Notes: generated by a model not told the origin, from the sequence alone. DNA of 34,600 bases from Verrucomicrobiota bacterium (GCA_021208135.1 JAJOKB010000079.1:1-34600); one strand, 5' to 3'; shown: positions 1 to 8,819, counted from the stretch's first letter. Numbers and translations: made by a program.

Positions 1-645
1 CGGAGATTCAAACATGTGGGACCGGAGACTGGATTTTTCGCTTACAATACCTTTGCCTCGCTGGATGGATCCGATGGACCGCAGATAGGAGATTTTACGG
101 CTGACCTGAGTTCCAACAACTCGATCCTTTTGCGCTTCAGACCGGAACCGGGGAAACATTTCCAACTCAGTATTGATCCCTCTTTCAACGCCAACTTCCT
201 GTTTGATTTGCAATTTGGAGTGGATCCCGGCAGCTCGAATTCAACCGATAATTTACCGGCTAGCATAGATTTTGAGGGGTTACGCGGGACGCTGAATCAG
301 CCACCGCCTTCGGGAACAGCAACGATCGGTAACGACGGTGCATGGCTGGCGTTCAGCAACTTTACCACCCCAGCGGGTGGCAGTCCCGGCAATATCGAAT
401 TTGATGCCATCGCCATTCTGATCGATTACAGTTCCATGGACAGCAGTCAGTGGACAGAAATGCTTTTCGAACCCTCAGGATTCGGATTTGCCGCAACATT
501 TGTACTAAATCCAATTTTCGAGTTACCAGAGGAGCCCTATCTCACGATCATCCCGGAGCCTAAATACTACAGCAGCATTTTAGCGCTTATCGGCTTGGGT
601 TTGATCGGTTTGCGTCGATTCAAATTGCAGCCGAAGCGCAATTAG
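1..645 (+). CDS. PEP-CTERM surface protein, C-terminal part (gene starts before the window)
   Basis: The reading frame is open from the first base, so the gene is cut by the window edge; the GTG at 16 is only the first in-window start-like codon and is probably internal. The visible ~210 residues are a low-charge, Ser/Asn/Gly-rich beta-type extracellular domain with no family I can name. The C-terminus is a PEP-CTERM sorting signal: a PEP motif (IIPEPKYY), a hydrophobic helix rich in Ile/Leu/Gly (SSILALIGLGLIGL) and a basic end (RRFKLQPKRN). Proteins with this tail are known to be exported and processed by an exosortase. No exosortase is in the window, so it must be encoded elsewhere. The sorting tail is certain from sequence; the function of the rest is unknown. 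Confidence 0.75.
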   Translation, partial: RRFKHVGPETGFFAYNTFASLDGSDGPQIGDFTADLSSNNSILLRFRPEPGKHFQLSIDPSFNANFLFDLQFGVDPGSSNSTDNLPASIDFEGLRGTLNQPPPSGTATIGNDGAWLAFSNFTTPAGGSPGNIEFDAIAILIDYSSMDSSQWTEMLFEPSGFGFAATFVLNPIFELPEEPYLTIIPEPKYYSSILALIGLGLIGLRRFKLQPKRN

Positions 646-846
646 GTACTGACAGGCGAGACAACGGGCCTCCCATCAGGCAAGTCGCGTTCAAGGACCA
701 CGACTGTCGCGATTTTCCATATAATTGCCGCTAAAACACATGGGATTAGTGCGCGGAAACTGCTAACCTCGAAACCTCAAGTTTAGCTATGCACTCCGCA
801 TACACTTGGGTAACAACATTTCGGGAAACAGTAGTGAAAGATAGGG

Positions 847-878
847 AACCGCGTTTCTGCAAAGAGCGCGGTTTTTCT
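847..878 (+). terminator. Candidate rho-independent terminator
   Basis: A perfect 7-bp stem AACCGCG / CGCGGTT (847-853 with 867-873) with a 13-nt loop is followed by a T-rich run. It lies about 200 bases after the PEP-CTERM stop and 40 bases before the regulator start, so it would separate these two units. The rest of the 646-917 gap shows no ORF or RNA gene that I recognise. Confidence 0.5.
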
Positions 879-917
879 TCAACGAGGAAAATCGTCGTCC
901 ACTAAAATCTTGCTGAG

Positions 918-1766
918 ATGCAAATTTCGAGATCCAATTTCAATGGTTTGGGCAAGGTAAGTTCGATTTTTATATATGCATCGGATGCATCCATGCACGT
1001 GCAACGGCTGGTGCAGGGAGCTGCTGCTTATGCCCGGGTACAGACCCCACGTCTGAGAGTCGTATGGGGATCGCAAATGGTTGATAGGGAAGGTTTGGCG
1101 CAAAACGATATTCAGGGAATCATTTTTTTTGCGCTGCGAGCTGGTGAACACGATCTTTTGCAAGCGTATGGCCTTCCAGCAGTCAATGTCAGCACCCGCA
1201 ATTTGCCTACAACTTTTGCCAGTGTCATACCTGATGACCACGCTATTGGTCATATGGCGGCGCAGCACTTCAAGAGCAACCAGTACCGGAATTTTGCCTT
1301 TGTTGGGGTCAAATCACACCGATACAGCCTGTTGCGCGGCAATGCTTTTGCAGAAAGCGTTTTTCCCGCAGAATGCCAAATTCTTTGGTTGAGCGAAACC
1401 AATGACATGGTGCGAAGTAATCAGGAGATATCAGACTTTTTAACGAGCCTGCCAACTCCGGTCGGCATTTTGGCTGCCAACGACCGATTTGCCAGACGGA
1501 TATGCGAGTGTGCGGTGGAATTGGGTATTCAGGTCCCCGAACAAATTGCCGTGTTGGGCGTGGACGCTGAACAAATGGTATCCCTGGCAAGCCCTGTGCA
1601 GCTCTCCAGCGTGGACATCGACTCCTTCAAAATAGGCTACAAGGCGATGGAGATTTTGCACGACTTGATAAAAGATCCTGCAATACCACCAAGGCAAATG
1701 GTATTGCTCCAAGGGGAGTTCTGGTGGCAACCTCCACCGATCATCTGGCAACCGAAGACTTGTTGA
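918..1766 (+). CDS. XylR-type regulator, sugar-binding N-terminal piece (frameshifted; gene spans 918-2068)
   Basis: This piece carries the periplasmic-binding-protein-like (LacI/Peripla_BP_3) ligand domain. Typical landmarks are the central segment around VSTRNLPTTFASVIPDDHAIG, the GILAANDRFARRICE segment, and the VPEQIAVLGVDAEQMVSLASP segment just before the hinge. The family normally continues straight into an AraC-type DNA-binding domain. Here that domain lies in another frame starting near 1715, and the last ~15 residues of this frame are out-of-frame translation. One base appears to be missing in or next to the G run at 1713-1716. XylR-family proteins bind a free sugar and control nearby catabolic genes. 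The GH78 gene starts about 25 bases after the regulator ends, so rhamnose or a rhamnose-containing sugar is a reasonable but unproven inducer. The start at ATG 918 is a choice; the ribosome binding site is weak. Confidence 0.8.
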   Translation: MQISRSNFNGLGKVSSIFIYASDASMHVQRLVQGAAAYARVQTPRLRVVWGSQMVDREGLAQNDIQGIIFFALRAGEHDLLQAYGLPAVNVSTRNLPTTFASVIPDDHAIGHMAAQHFKSNQYRNFAFVGVKSHRYSLLRGNAFAESVFPAECQILWLSETNDMVRSNQEISDFLTSLPTPVGILAANDRFARRICECAVELGIQVPEQIAVLGVDAEQMVSLASPVQLSSVDIDSFKIGYKAMEILHDLIKDPAIPPRQMVLLQGEFWWQPPPIIWQPKTC

Positions 1767-2068
1767 TTGCCAGAGCGGTGGCTATGATCCGCGAGTATGC
1801 TTGCAGCGGTCTAACAGTGGATGACATCGCTGCCAAAGTAGGCGTTGGACGAAGAATGCTGGAGCGCAGATTCCGCAAAGCCGTTGGCAAAGGCGTTGAT
1901 GAGCAGATTCGCAAAGTCCGGGTTGAGCGAGCCATTGAACTGCTGGGGCGCAGCGAATTCAGCATTGGCGAAATAGCAGATCGGTGCGGTTTTAGCGATA
2001 TGTTCTATTTCTCCCGTGCATTTAAAAAAACAACCGGCAAATCACCAAGAGAGTATCGACAAGAGTAA
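1724..2068 (+). CDS. XylR-type regulator, AraC-type DNA-binding C-terminal piece
   Basis: This piece supplies the two helix-turn-helix motifs of an AraC/XylS domain: a first HTH around VDDIAAKVGVGRRMLERRFR and a second around IGEIADRCGFSDMFYFSRAF, ending in the usual TTGKSPREYR. Upstream of the nominal GTG start the frame reads GVLVATSTDHLATED, which matches the short linker that joins the ligand domain to the HTH domain in XylR-type proteins. The piece is therefore the rest of the gene beginning at 918 and not a separate regulator. Rejoined, the protein is about 385 residues, normal for the family. It would bind DNA, probably near the GH78 promoter. An authentic inactivating mutation cannot be excluded, but both halves are fully conserved. 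Confidence 0.8.
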   Translation: MATSTDHLATEDLLIARAVAMIREYACSGLTVDDIAAKVGVGRRMLERRFRKAVGKGVDEQIRKVRVERAIELLGRSEFSIGEIADRCGFSDMFYFSRAFKKTTGKSPREYRQE

Positions 2069-2180
2069 ATGGCGTTCCAATAAATTGACAGGATGAAATC
2101 ACCCCCCTTGGAACGGATATTTTGCCCCCCTGCTCCCCACCCCGGGTAATTCTGGCATTCGTGCGCGCTACCCGATTGAT

Positions 2181-2495
2181 TTGGCGCAATGGATTTGGCT
2201 TTCCGATTGGCAACACGCGCAGAATGACCGTGCGATTTTTGAATTGGACTTTGAACTCGAGTGTGAACAGGTCATACAATTCGATACTACAGCTGATCAA
2301 CGCTATATACTTAGCCTCAATGGCATTGAAGTGGGCCGAGGCCCTGATAGAAGCGAGCTTCACGGATGGAGTTTTCATCGCTATAAAGGCACTTTACCCA
2401 AAGGCAAACACCGACTCGCAGCAGATGTCTGGTGGCTCGACCACAGCACAGACCTGGAGCACAGGTTACCGCCCGGCCTGCATTTGCCTTGGTAG
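2181..2495 (+). CDS. GH78 alpha-L-rhamnosidase-like enzyme, N-terminal piece (gene probably 2094-4458)
   Basis: The piece opens with AQWIWLSDW and runs through an N-terminal beta-sandwich typical of GH78 enzymes (YILSLNGIEVGRGPDRSELHGWSFHRY). TTG at 2181 is only the nominal start. The frame continues upstream as PGNSGIRARYPIDLAQWIW, and a more natural start is ATG 2094, reached if the C run at 2102-2107 is one base too long. The frame ends early at 2493 because one T seems missing at 2489-2490. The protein then continues in a second frame (LVGIEQAAPLYPQE) and, after a missing A at 2529-2530, in a third (IANWKVRRLPFNAF, to ~2690). No signal peptide is visible, so the enzyme would act on imported oligosaccharides in the cytoplasm. 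Confidence 0.65.
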   Translation: MAQWIWLSDWQHAQNDRAIFELDFELECEQVIQFDTTADQRYILSLNGIEVGRGPDRSELHGWSFHRYKGTLPKGKHRLAADVWWLDHSTDLEHRLPPGLHLPW

Positions 2496-2498
2496 GCA

Positions 2499-4322
2499 TT
2501 GAACAAGCGGCACCCCTATATCCACAGGAATAGCCAACTGGAAAGTGCGTCGACTGCCGTTCAACGCTTTTATTCGGCAAAGCCCCAGGTTGAAATACCA
2601 CGTCATCGGCGCTGGCTTTGTGATGGATGGCAATATCGAGCCTGGTCCCTGGCAATCAGCATGCGTGATTGCCACTGCAAAGATAGCAAAACCGGAGTCA
2701 GATCCACGCCTTGGCGATGCGAACCAAGCTGCTTGCCCGAACAAGAGCGACTGGTGCATTCAGGTGGCAAAATTCGCGTCTGCCAGACTGATCACTCAGA
2801 CTTGGTTTTGAGTGAAACGACCACCGTACAATGGCAAGGGTTGACTCGGGGGGAGTCGGTTTTAATTCCGGCTGGCACACAGATGCAAATCTTGTGGGAT
2901 CTGGGGAATTACATTTGCGCATACCCGACATTGAAGGTCGCGGATGGGGCTGATAGCACCATAGCGCTTCAATGGGCGGAATCGCTCTATGTTGAAAAGG
3001 ACTCTGACGCGAGATGCGACAAGGGTTTTCGTGATGCATGTGCCGGAAAATACTGGTTGGGGTTTGGCGACGAAATCCATCATCCAGGCGGAAACCGCAG
3101 CTACTCCGCACCATGGTGGCGGAGCGGAAGATGGTTGAGGATCCTCGTTTCCACCGCCGATGAACCGCTGACAATCCACGATGTTCGTCCACTAAAAACA
3201 GCCTACCCTTTTCGCAGAAACTGGGAGTTCAATACCGACCAGGATTTCACAGACCTGCTTGAGTTGTGTGAAAACGGACTTCGCAATTGCGTGCACGAGA
3301 CCTTTGTTGACTGTCCATATTACGAACAAATGCAATACGTGGGTGACACGCGTGTTCAAGCACTTACCTGGCTCACCGCTTGTGGCGACCCGCGTCCCGT
3401 CAAACGCGCTTTGGAACTGTTCAACAGGTCCCGTTGGGTCAACGGGTTTATCGCTGAACGCTGTCCAACTCATGACGTACAAATGAGTGCCACCTATAGC
3501 CTGATTCAACCGCTATTGCTGCGCGACTTTGCTTGGTGGACCGATGATCCCGACTTTGTACGCTCTCAACTGCCTGGCACCCGCAGTGCTCTCGAGGAAG
3601 CCCTTGCCTGTACGCATTCAACCGACCTGCCGACTCAACTGCCTGGCTGGCTGTTTGTGGACTGGGTCAACCACCCCAACTGGCATGGAGGCGTTCCCGG
3701 TGGCCACGACGCACCCCTCCAGAGTCCCGTTTTGCTGCACTTGCCCTTGGCATTGAGAGCTATGGCACAGCTGGAAGACTCTTTTGGCGAACCCCTATTG
3801 GCTCAGCGCTGGCGCAATTGGGCTCAATCTGCAATGAACGCCATTTTCGCCCAATTCTGGCACGCAGATCGAGCGCTATTGGCCGATGATTCACATCTCA
3901 GCTGCTGGAGTGAACACGCCCAAGCGCTGGCTTTGGATTTCCACGACATACCTCCTGACAAAAAAAGGAGCCTGCTGAACGCCCTCTTGTCTTCTTCGGA
4001 TTCCATGGCTAAGGCTTCCATCTACTTTAGTTTTCATGTGCACGAAGCTTTATTGTGCGCCAACCAGACAGAGGCATTCCTGCAAAGATTAGAATTTTGG
4101 CAAGGGCTTGCGGAACAAGGCTTTAAAACAACACCAGAAGCACCCGAACCAGCGCGCAGCGATTGCCATGGATGGGGAGCACACCCTCTCTATCACTGCC
4201 TGTCCTCTTTGGCAGGCATACGACCTGCCGCTCCTGGTTTTAAAAGAGGTTGTTATCAGCCCTCAATTGGGCCACTTAAAATATATCCATGCCAAGATAC
4301 CTCACCCTGCAGGTGCAGTTGA
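2499..4322 (+). CDS. GH78 alpha-L-rhamnosidase-like enzyme, catalytic domain piece
   Basis: The meaningful part of this frame begins near 2690, after a missing A in the run 2688-2691, and runs to 4244. It holds the beta domain that precedes the barrel (LPEQERLVHSGG onward), then the six-hairpin (alpha/alpha)6 barrel. The acidic stretch FVDCPYYEQMQYVGDTR lies at the position where GH78 enzymes carry their catalytic acids. Further family landmarks are WLFVDWVNHPNWHGG and SDCHGWGAHPLYH. GH78 enzymes remove terminal L-rhamnose from plant and bacterial glycans. The first ~60 codons from the nominal TTG start are out-of-frame translation. Near 4242 an extra A throws the end out of frame. Substrate specificity cannot be read from sequence; the family assignment is fairly secure. 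Confidence 0.75.
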   Translation: MNKRHPYIHRNSQLESASTAVQRFYSAKPQVEIPRHRRWLCDGWQYRAWSLAISMRDCHCKDSKTGVRSTPWRCEPSCLPEQERLVHSGGKIRVCQTDHSDLVLSETTTVQWQGLTRGESVLIPAGTQMQILWDLGNYICAYPTLKVADGADSTIALQWAESLYVEKDSDARCDKGFRDACAGKYWLGFGDEIHHPGGNRSYSAPWWRSGRWLRILVSTADEPLTIHDVRPLKTAYPFRRNWEFNTDQDFTDLLELCENGLRNCVHETFVDCPYYEQMQYVGDTRVQALTWLTACGDPRPVKRALELFNRSRWVNGFIAERCPTHDVQMSATYSLIQPLLLRDFAWWTDDPDFVRSQLPGTRSALEEALACTHSTDLPTQLPGWLFVDWVNHPNWHGGVPGGHDAPLQSPVLLHLPLALRAMAQLEDSFGEPLLAQRWRNWAQSAMNAIFAQFWHADRALLADDSHLSCWSEHAQALALDFHDIPPDKKRSLLNALLSSSDSMAKASIYFSFHVHEALLCANQTEAFLQRLEFWQGLAEQGFKTTPEAPEPARSDCHGWGAHPLYHCLSSLAGIRPAAPGFKRGCYQPSIGPLKIYPCQDTSPCRCS

Positions 4323-4458
4323 GGTCGAACTTACAAGGGAAAATGTATCCCTAAGTGCCAGTATCTCCTCGCCAGTTTCAGGCCAATTCTGTTTCTCAGG
4401 ACACTGCTTACCAATCAATAGCGGCCATTCCAAAGTACAATTAGCCATAAACGTTTGA
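4243..4458 (+). CDS. GH78 alpha-L-rhamnosidase-like enzyme, C-terminal beta-sandwich piece
   Basis: After the A run at 4242-4245 the sequence continues in the next frame as KEVVISPQLGHLKYIHAKIP, ending INSGHSKVQLAINV before a TGA at 4456. This is the usual C-terminal beta-sandwich of GH78 enzymes, which follows directly on the APGF of the catalytic piece. The frame change is explained by one extra A (AAAA where AAA is expected). The gap from here to the next gene (4459-4642) holds no ORF or RNA that I can support. Confidence 0.65.
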   Translation, partial: KEVVISPQLGHLKYIHAKIPHPAGAVEVELTRENVSLSASISSPVSGQFCFSGHCLPINSGHSKVQLAINV

Positions 4459-4642
4459 TCGCGGGTTAGCAAAGCAGACCATCAACCCAACAACCGTTCA
4501 GAGGCATTTCAGCCGAATGGAACACGTGTCGCTAAAGTCCATGTTTTTGCCGCAATATCCCATGTAATTGCTGGCCGATGCGTACTATTATAAGCGGCTA
4601 AACATTCAACTTCGATTGAATCCGAAAACACTACCCATCATC

Positions 4643-5491
4643 ATGAAGAAACTCACTCTGTCATTATCTCTGCTCACTTTCAGCTGCGCGGCTGTGTCTG
4701 CTCAGTCCTTGAGCACAAACTTCAATAGCTCTCCTGTAGTAGGCACCACGAGCCTCGCACACACCGATGCATTGACTCCCGATAACAACGGCACACGCGG
4801 CGTAGCCTTCACCAATATCAATTGGACTACCAGTGGTAGCTTGGGCCTCACCGGGCTGACCGGAGCACTCACCATGGGCAACTATACATGGTCCGGCATC
4901 GGTTCCGGTCAGATTTTCACCACTCTTGCCGACGGCGCTTGGCGCATAGGCACTAGCGGTGACACTGGCAACGCCCGCGCAACAGGTACAACCATCGATG
5001 GCAATGCCAATATTCAATTTGGTTCAGGAACAGTGGCGAATGCAAATAATGTTACCGAGGCAGCCCGCATTGGCACATTCAACCTGTTGTTTACTGTCTC
5101 CGGCGTGCTCAACAATCCACAACTCGATTTTCGCGCAGGTACATCCCAAACCAATGGCGCTTGGCACAACAACACAGCTGTACAGAACGGCGACGTCTCA
5201 GTTAACATCGTTCCAGTTATCCTTAACGGAAACAATGGCACTGCAGACTTCGTAAACTCTGTTTCCCTCGGAACCCAAGCCATCGGCGCAGGCTCCGGCA
5301 ATGTCATGACCTTCGTCGGCAACCAAAGCCTCGCCGCAGGTACCTACCTGTTACAAATCTCCTTCAGCAACAAAGGCAGAAACGAGCGCGCCTCCATTGA
5401 CGACCTCACCATGATCCCCGAACCTTCAACCTACGCTGCACTCTTTGGACTTTTGGCCCTTGGCTTCGTCGCCTGGCGTCGCCGCAAGTAA
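4643..5491 (+). CDS. PEP-CTERM sorting-domain protein
   Basis: A 282-residue exported protein. I chose ATG 4643 over an upstream in-frame start because it gives a textbook signal peptide: MKKLTLSLSLLTFSCAAVSA, probably cleaved after the ASA-like VSA. The mature part is a Gly/Asn/Thr-rich beta domain without a recognisable enzyme motif. The C-terminus is a PEP-CTERM tail: IPEPSTYAALFGLLALGF followed by AWRRRK. Such proteins are handled by an exosortase and are often part of exopolysaccharide-associated surface material. It is monocistronic by appearance, with a strong terminator right behind it. It has no clear sequence similarity to the PEP-CTERM protein at the left edge beyond the sorting tail. 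Confidence 0.8.
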   Translation: MKKLTLSLSLLTFSCAAVSAQSLSTNFNSSPVVGTTSLAHTDALTPDNNGTRGVAFTNINWTTSGSLGLTGLTGALTMGNYTWSGIGSGQIFTTLADGAWRIGTSGDTGNARATGTTIDGNANIQFGSGTVANANNVTEAARIGTFNLLFTVSGVLNNPQLDFRAGTSQTNGAWHNNTAVQNGDVSVNIVPVILNGNNGTADFVNSVSLGTQAIGAGSGNVMTFVGNQSLAAGTYLLQISFSNKGRNERASIDDLTMIPEPSTYAALFGLLALGFVAWRRRK

Positions 5492-5520
5492 TAGGGTTAG
5501 AGAAGTGTAGTGAATCCCCC

Positions 5521-5550
5521 AAAAAACCACCCGGCAACGGGTGTTTTTTT
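5521..5550 (+). terminator. Rho-independent terminator
   Basis: CACCCG / CGGGTG (5528-5533 with 5538-5543), tetraloop GCAA, followed by seven T and preceded by a run of six A. It sits 30 bases after the PEP-CTERM stop and ends transcription before the TonB receptor gene. The A/T flanks also allow activity in the opposite orientation. Confidence 0.85.
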
Positions 5551-5623
5551 GCGTCCACAACCAGATCGTCCAAGGAAATTCTTATTGACACTAAAGTGCC
5601 AACAAGAATGGTCGAAAGGGACC

Positions 5624-7675
5624 ATGCGTGAACGAAACAGTAGATATGCAATAATCCAGTCTTTCGTGCTGGTGCTGGTGCTGTTGAGTACTGAGCTGAG
5701 TGGTGAAGAACAGGTGCTTGAGTTAGCGCCCTATGTCGTGCGAGCTTGGCATTTTGATGGTCTGGCAATGAATGCGCCTGGGCAAGTGACGGTGCTTGAC
5801 AGGACAGTCATTGCAGGAGCGCAGGTATCCAATATACCTGACCTGCTTTCCCAGGAGGCGAATATACGATTTGAATCGACGACAGGGAAAGGAACGCATG
5901 GCCAACTATCGCTACGCGGATTTGGAGAAAACAGCGGCATGCGAGTGTTGGTGTTGATGGATGGGCAAAGAATGAACCGTGCGGACATGGGTGGTATCGA
6001 GTGGCATTTATTGCCATTGGATGCGATTGCGGGAATAGAAGTCATTCGCGGTGGCCAGAATGTATTGTATGGGAACCACGCCCTGGCAGGTGTGATCGAT
6101 ATTACCACCCGACGGGGCGGCACCACCCGCAATTCTGTCCGTGTGGAAGCTGGAAGCGATGGTTATTTCATGGGATCTGCACATACAGGAGGCGGAACAA
6201 ACCGCTGGTTTTGGGATACAACAATAGCCGGCACTGAGGATCAGGGGTACAGGGAGAATGCACGCAGCTGGAGTCGGGGTATAAGTACCGCATTGGGTTA
6301 TTGGCTGAGTGAGGACCGCTTGAGCAGTCTCTCGGCTCGACTGACTGCATCCAAAAGTTACACCCAATATCCGGGTCCGTTGCTGTGGCAGCAAGTCCAG
6401 GACAATGCCCGTCAATCAACCAGCGCCGGGGATGAGGAATCGATTCATGAAAACGGCATGATTTCAGTGCTTTGGCAGCGCAGGAGCGGTGGTATAGCCA
6501 AGCAAGTGAATTCAAATTTCCAAGTGCGCAACATGGAGTGGTCACTGGGTGGTATTCACGCCCGTAACGATCAGTGGGCGGCCTCACTGCATCCGCGCAT
6601 ACGTTTCGGCGGGGATGAAACCTTTGTTCTGGGAGGTGTGGACTTAAATTTTGACCGGATCGACTTTCACAGTTATCTGGATCCTGACCAAAATTGGTTG
6701 CGCGCCAGGGCTAAATTAACGCGATTCAACGTGGGCCCTTACGCATTTGGGCAGTTAACTCTTACGGAAACCTTGATGGTGAGCGGTGGGGTACGAATAG
6801 AGGGTTCACACGGAGCCTACGGCTATGATGCTTACGTGGAAAACCAGATACTCCCTACCCTGCTTACTAACCGCGGTCCGATCCCCAATCCGAATTACCG
6901 TAATCCACCCGATCTGGATCCATCCAAATCCTACGATCGGAAAGTCAATAAAACCGGTACCGCAGCTTCACTATCGCTGTTGTGGAGGGTGCATGAGCGA
7001 GTCAGCGCTTGGGGTGGAGTGAACAGAGTGTATCGTTATCCGGGTATAGATGAAACAGCAGCCTTCCAGGGTGTGGAATTGACACAACCAGTGAATGCCG
7101 ACCTGGATCCGGAAACCGGAAGTCAAGTAGATGCGGGCATAAAATACCGAAGCAGACATGCCAGCGTTGCACTGACGCTGTATCAACTCAATCTCAAGGG
7201 GGAAATCATTTTCGACAATGCTGCCAGTCTGAATGTCAACATGGCAGATACCCGGCGCAATGGAGTTGAGTTGGAGTTTGGTTGGGAGAAAAAGAGATGG
7301 TCGTTAACGAGCAAATGGGCATGGGTGGATGCGCAGTTTCGCGATGGACCGAATATCGGCAAGACGGTGCCTTTGGTACCTGAAGCGCACACCACAACCA
7401 GCTTGAAAATTCGCCCACTGGAGTGGCTTGAAACAACCATAGTGCATCAATGGTCTGCCAAACGCTATCAAGGTAATGACTTCGATAACAGCTTGCCCGG
7501 AATTGCCTCTTTTCACCGCGTGGATCTGTTGCTAAGCACGGATTGGAACACAATTTCAGCATTCGTCAGGATCAATAACATACTTGATCACACCTATGCC
7601 CCCCTGGCCTTTCGCGGCGGCTATTATCCAGCGCCGGGACGGCAATGGCGAGCAGGCATTACCTACCAGTTTTAG
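5624..7675 (+). CDS. TonB-dependent outer membrane receptor (BtuB/FepA type)
   Basis: A 683-residue receptor for energy-dependent uptake of a scarce nutrient across the outer membrane. ATG 5624 is preferred over earlier in-frame codons because it follows a GAAAGGG ribosome binding site and gives a signal peptide. A candidate TonB-box region (LELAPYVVRA) follows the signal. The plug domain shows the family patterns QVSNIPDLLSQEANI, LSLRGFGENSGMRVLVLMDG and IEVIRGGQNVLYGNHALAGVIDI. The remainder is a 22-strand-type barrel with alternating aromatic strands and a terminal Phe (GITYQF). The frame is intact. Only 3 bases separate it from the next gene, a secreted partner resembling proteins found beside corrinoid receptors. 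Cobalamin or a similar chelate is therefore a plausible ligand, but no B12-box riboswitch is seen upstream. Confidence 0.9.
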   Translation: MRERNSRYAIIQSFVLVLVLLSTELSGEEQVLELAPYVVRAWHFDGLAMNAPGQVTVLDRTVIAGAQVSNIPDLLSQEANIRFESTTGKGTHGQLSLRGFGENSGMRVLVLMDGQRMNRADMGGIEWHLLPLDAIAGIEVIRGGQNVLYGNHALAGVIDITTRRGGTTRNSVRVEAGSDGYFMGSAHTGGGTNRWFWDTTIAGTEDQGYRENARSWSRGISTALGYWLSEDRLSSLSARLTASKSYTQYPGPLLWQQVQDNARQSTSAGDEESIHENGMISVLWQRRSGGIAKQVNSNFQVRNMEWSLGGIHARNDQWAASLHPRIRFGGDETFVLGGVDLNFDRIDFHSYLDPDQNWLRARAKLTRFNVGPYAFGQLTLTETLMVSGGVRIEGSHGAYGYDAYVENQILPTLLTNRGPIPNPNYRNPPDLDPSKSYDRKVNKTGTAASLSLLWRVHERVSAWGGVNRVYRYPGIDETAAFQGVELTQPVNADLDPETGSQVDAGIKYRSRHASVALTLYQLNLKGEIIFDNAASLNVNMADTRRNGVELEFGWEKKRWSLTSKWAWVDAQFRDGPNIGKTVPLVPEAHTTTSLKIRPLEWLETTIVHQWSAKRYQGNDFDNSLPGIASFHRVDLLLSTDWNTISAFVRINNILDHTYAPLAFRGGYYPAPGRQWRAGITYQF

Positions 7676-7678
7676 ACT

Positions 7679-8773
7679 ATGTTAAACTTCCCCTGTTTCT
7701 TTAAAAATGCGGCTATAATCGTGCTCATATCGACGCTCGAATTGAATCAACCCAATTTGTGCGCTGCGCAATATGTGCGACCGGAACATCCTTTCCCGCC
7801 AGCTGCCGGACAACCGGGATCCACAGCGGTAGCCTTTAACAACCCCGCCATCCTCGGTTGGGCAACAGGCTATAAAGATTACCATCCGGGAGGCAATGTC
7901 GATAGCATCTGGCAAACACCTGAACGCGCCATAGGACCTGCCGGTACGGACTTTACCGACGTTGTGGTTTTGGGCGATGGCGGTAGCATTACTTTAGTGT
8001 TCGACCCTCCTATTGGCAATGGCCCAGGATTCGATTTCGCGGTGTTTGAGAACAGCTTTAGCGATACCTTCCTGGAACTTGCATTTGTAGAAGTATCTTC
8101 AGATGGCATCCACTTTACGCGCTTCCCAAATTATTCCTTAACACCTGCGCCAGTGGGTGGTTTTGGCATCATGGATGCCAGGATGATTTACGGTCTGGCC
8201 GGGAAATACCGACTTGGGTTCGGTACGCCCTTTGATCTGCAGGAACTTGCCGATGCCTTCCATTGGGCGCTGTCCAAGCCCGTATGGGAGGGTCCCCAAT
8301 CTGCAGAATTCTCGCAACAATACCGCGATGCCCTGGTAACCACATTTCCGTTTCTGGATCTGAATAATGTCCGTTACGTACGCATTATAGACATCATTGG
8401 CGATGGCAGTGCATTGGATGCCGAAGGATTTTCCATTTATGATCCACATCCAACCCTGATCACCGCCGGATTCGACTTATCGGGAGTCGCGGTTTTGAAT
8501 CAGGCCGAATCCAACACACCTACCGCTCTCCCGACACCCTCACTAACCTGGGTTGACAATGATAATGGCACTCAGGACCTGATGCTACAGATCCCATTCG
8601 ATCCGTCCATACACGCACAATACCAGTTAGCTTTAAGCACAGACCTAAGTATCTGGACAGTCACTAATTGGGTTACCGCAGAGCTGTTGCAGCATGCCGG
8701 TTTGCATCAATTTGCCGTATCTGCATTGCCAGTAGAATCGGACGCACTTTTCTTTCGCGTTGAACCACGCTGA
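7679..8773 (+). CDS. Secreted surface protein coupled to the TonB receptor
   Basis: A 364-residue protein starting 3 bases after the receptor stop and so almost certainly co-transcribed with it. A hydrophobic N-terminus (AAIIVLISTLELNQPNLCAA) acts as export signal. The core has the pattern GGSITLVFDPPIGNGPGFDFAVFEN followed by FLELAFVEVSSDGIHFTRFP, and later a GLAGKYRLGFGTPFDL segment and an RYVRIIDIIGDG beta strand. This resembles the cell-surface proteins encoded beside BtuB-like receptors in Bacteroidetes and PVC bacteria. The last ~60 residues (ALSTDLSIW ... FFRVE) form a separate C-terminal module common in Verrucomicrobia. I infer a surface ligand-binding role together with the receptor; there is no enzyme motif. 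Confidence 0.6.
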   Translation: MLNFPCFFKNAAIIVLISTLELNQPNLCAAQYVRPEHPFPPAAGQPGSTAVAFNNPAILGWATGYKDYHPGGNVDSIWQTPERAIGPAGTDFTDVVVLGDGGSITLVFDPPIGNGPGFDFAVFENSFSDTFLELAFVEVSSDGIHFTRFPNYSLTPAPVGGFGIMDARMIYGLAGKYRLGFGTPFDLQELADAFHWALSKPVWEGPQSAEFSQQYRDALVTTFPFLDLNNVRYVRIIDIIGDGSALDAEGFSIYDPHPTLITAGFDLSGVAVLNQAESNTPTALPTPSLTWVDNDNGTQDLMLQIPFDPSIHAQYQLALSTDLSIWTVTNWVTAELLQHAGLHQFAVSALPVESDALFFRVEPR

Positions 8774-8819
8774 GAAAGTGGACGAGGGCTGTATCGCCAC
8801 TTGGTCCAACCCATTTGGC

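Noticed and set aside
1710..1730. Programmed -1 frameshift in the XylR-type regulator
   Set aside because: The site has a G4 run but no slippery heptamer plus pseudoknot pattern, and many other genes in the window show the same kind of homopolymer break. A sequence error is simpler.
2094..4458. GH78 gene as a decayed pseudogene
   Set aside because: All of the protein is recoverable by joining frames at single-base homopolymer indels; there are no internal deletions or nonsense substitutions in the recovered frame.
4459..5623. Cobalamin riboswitch upstream of the TonB receptor unit
   Set aside because: No B12-box-like conserved core was found in the gap before 4643 or in 5492-5623.
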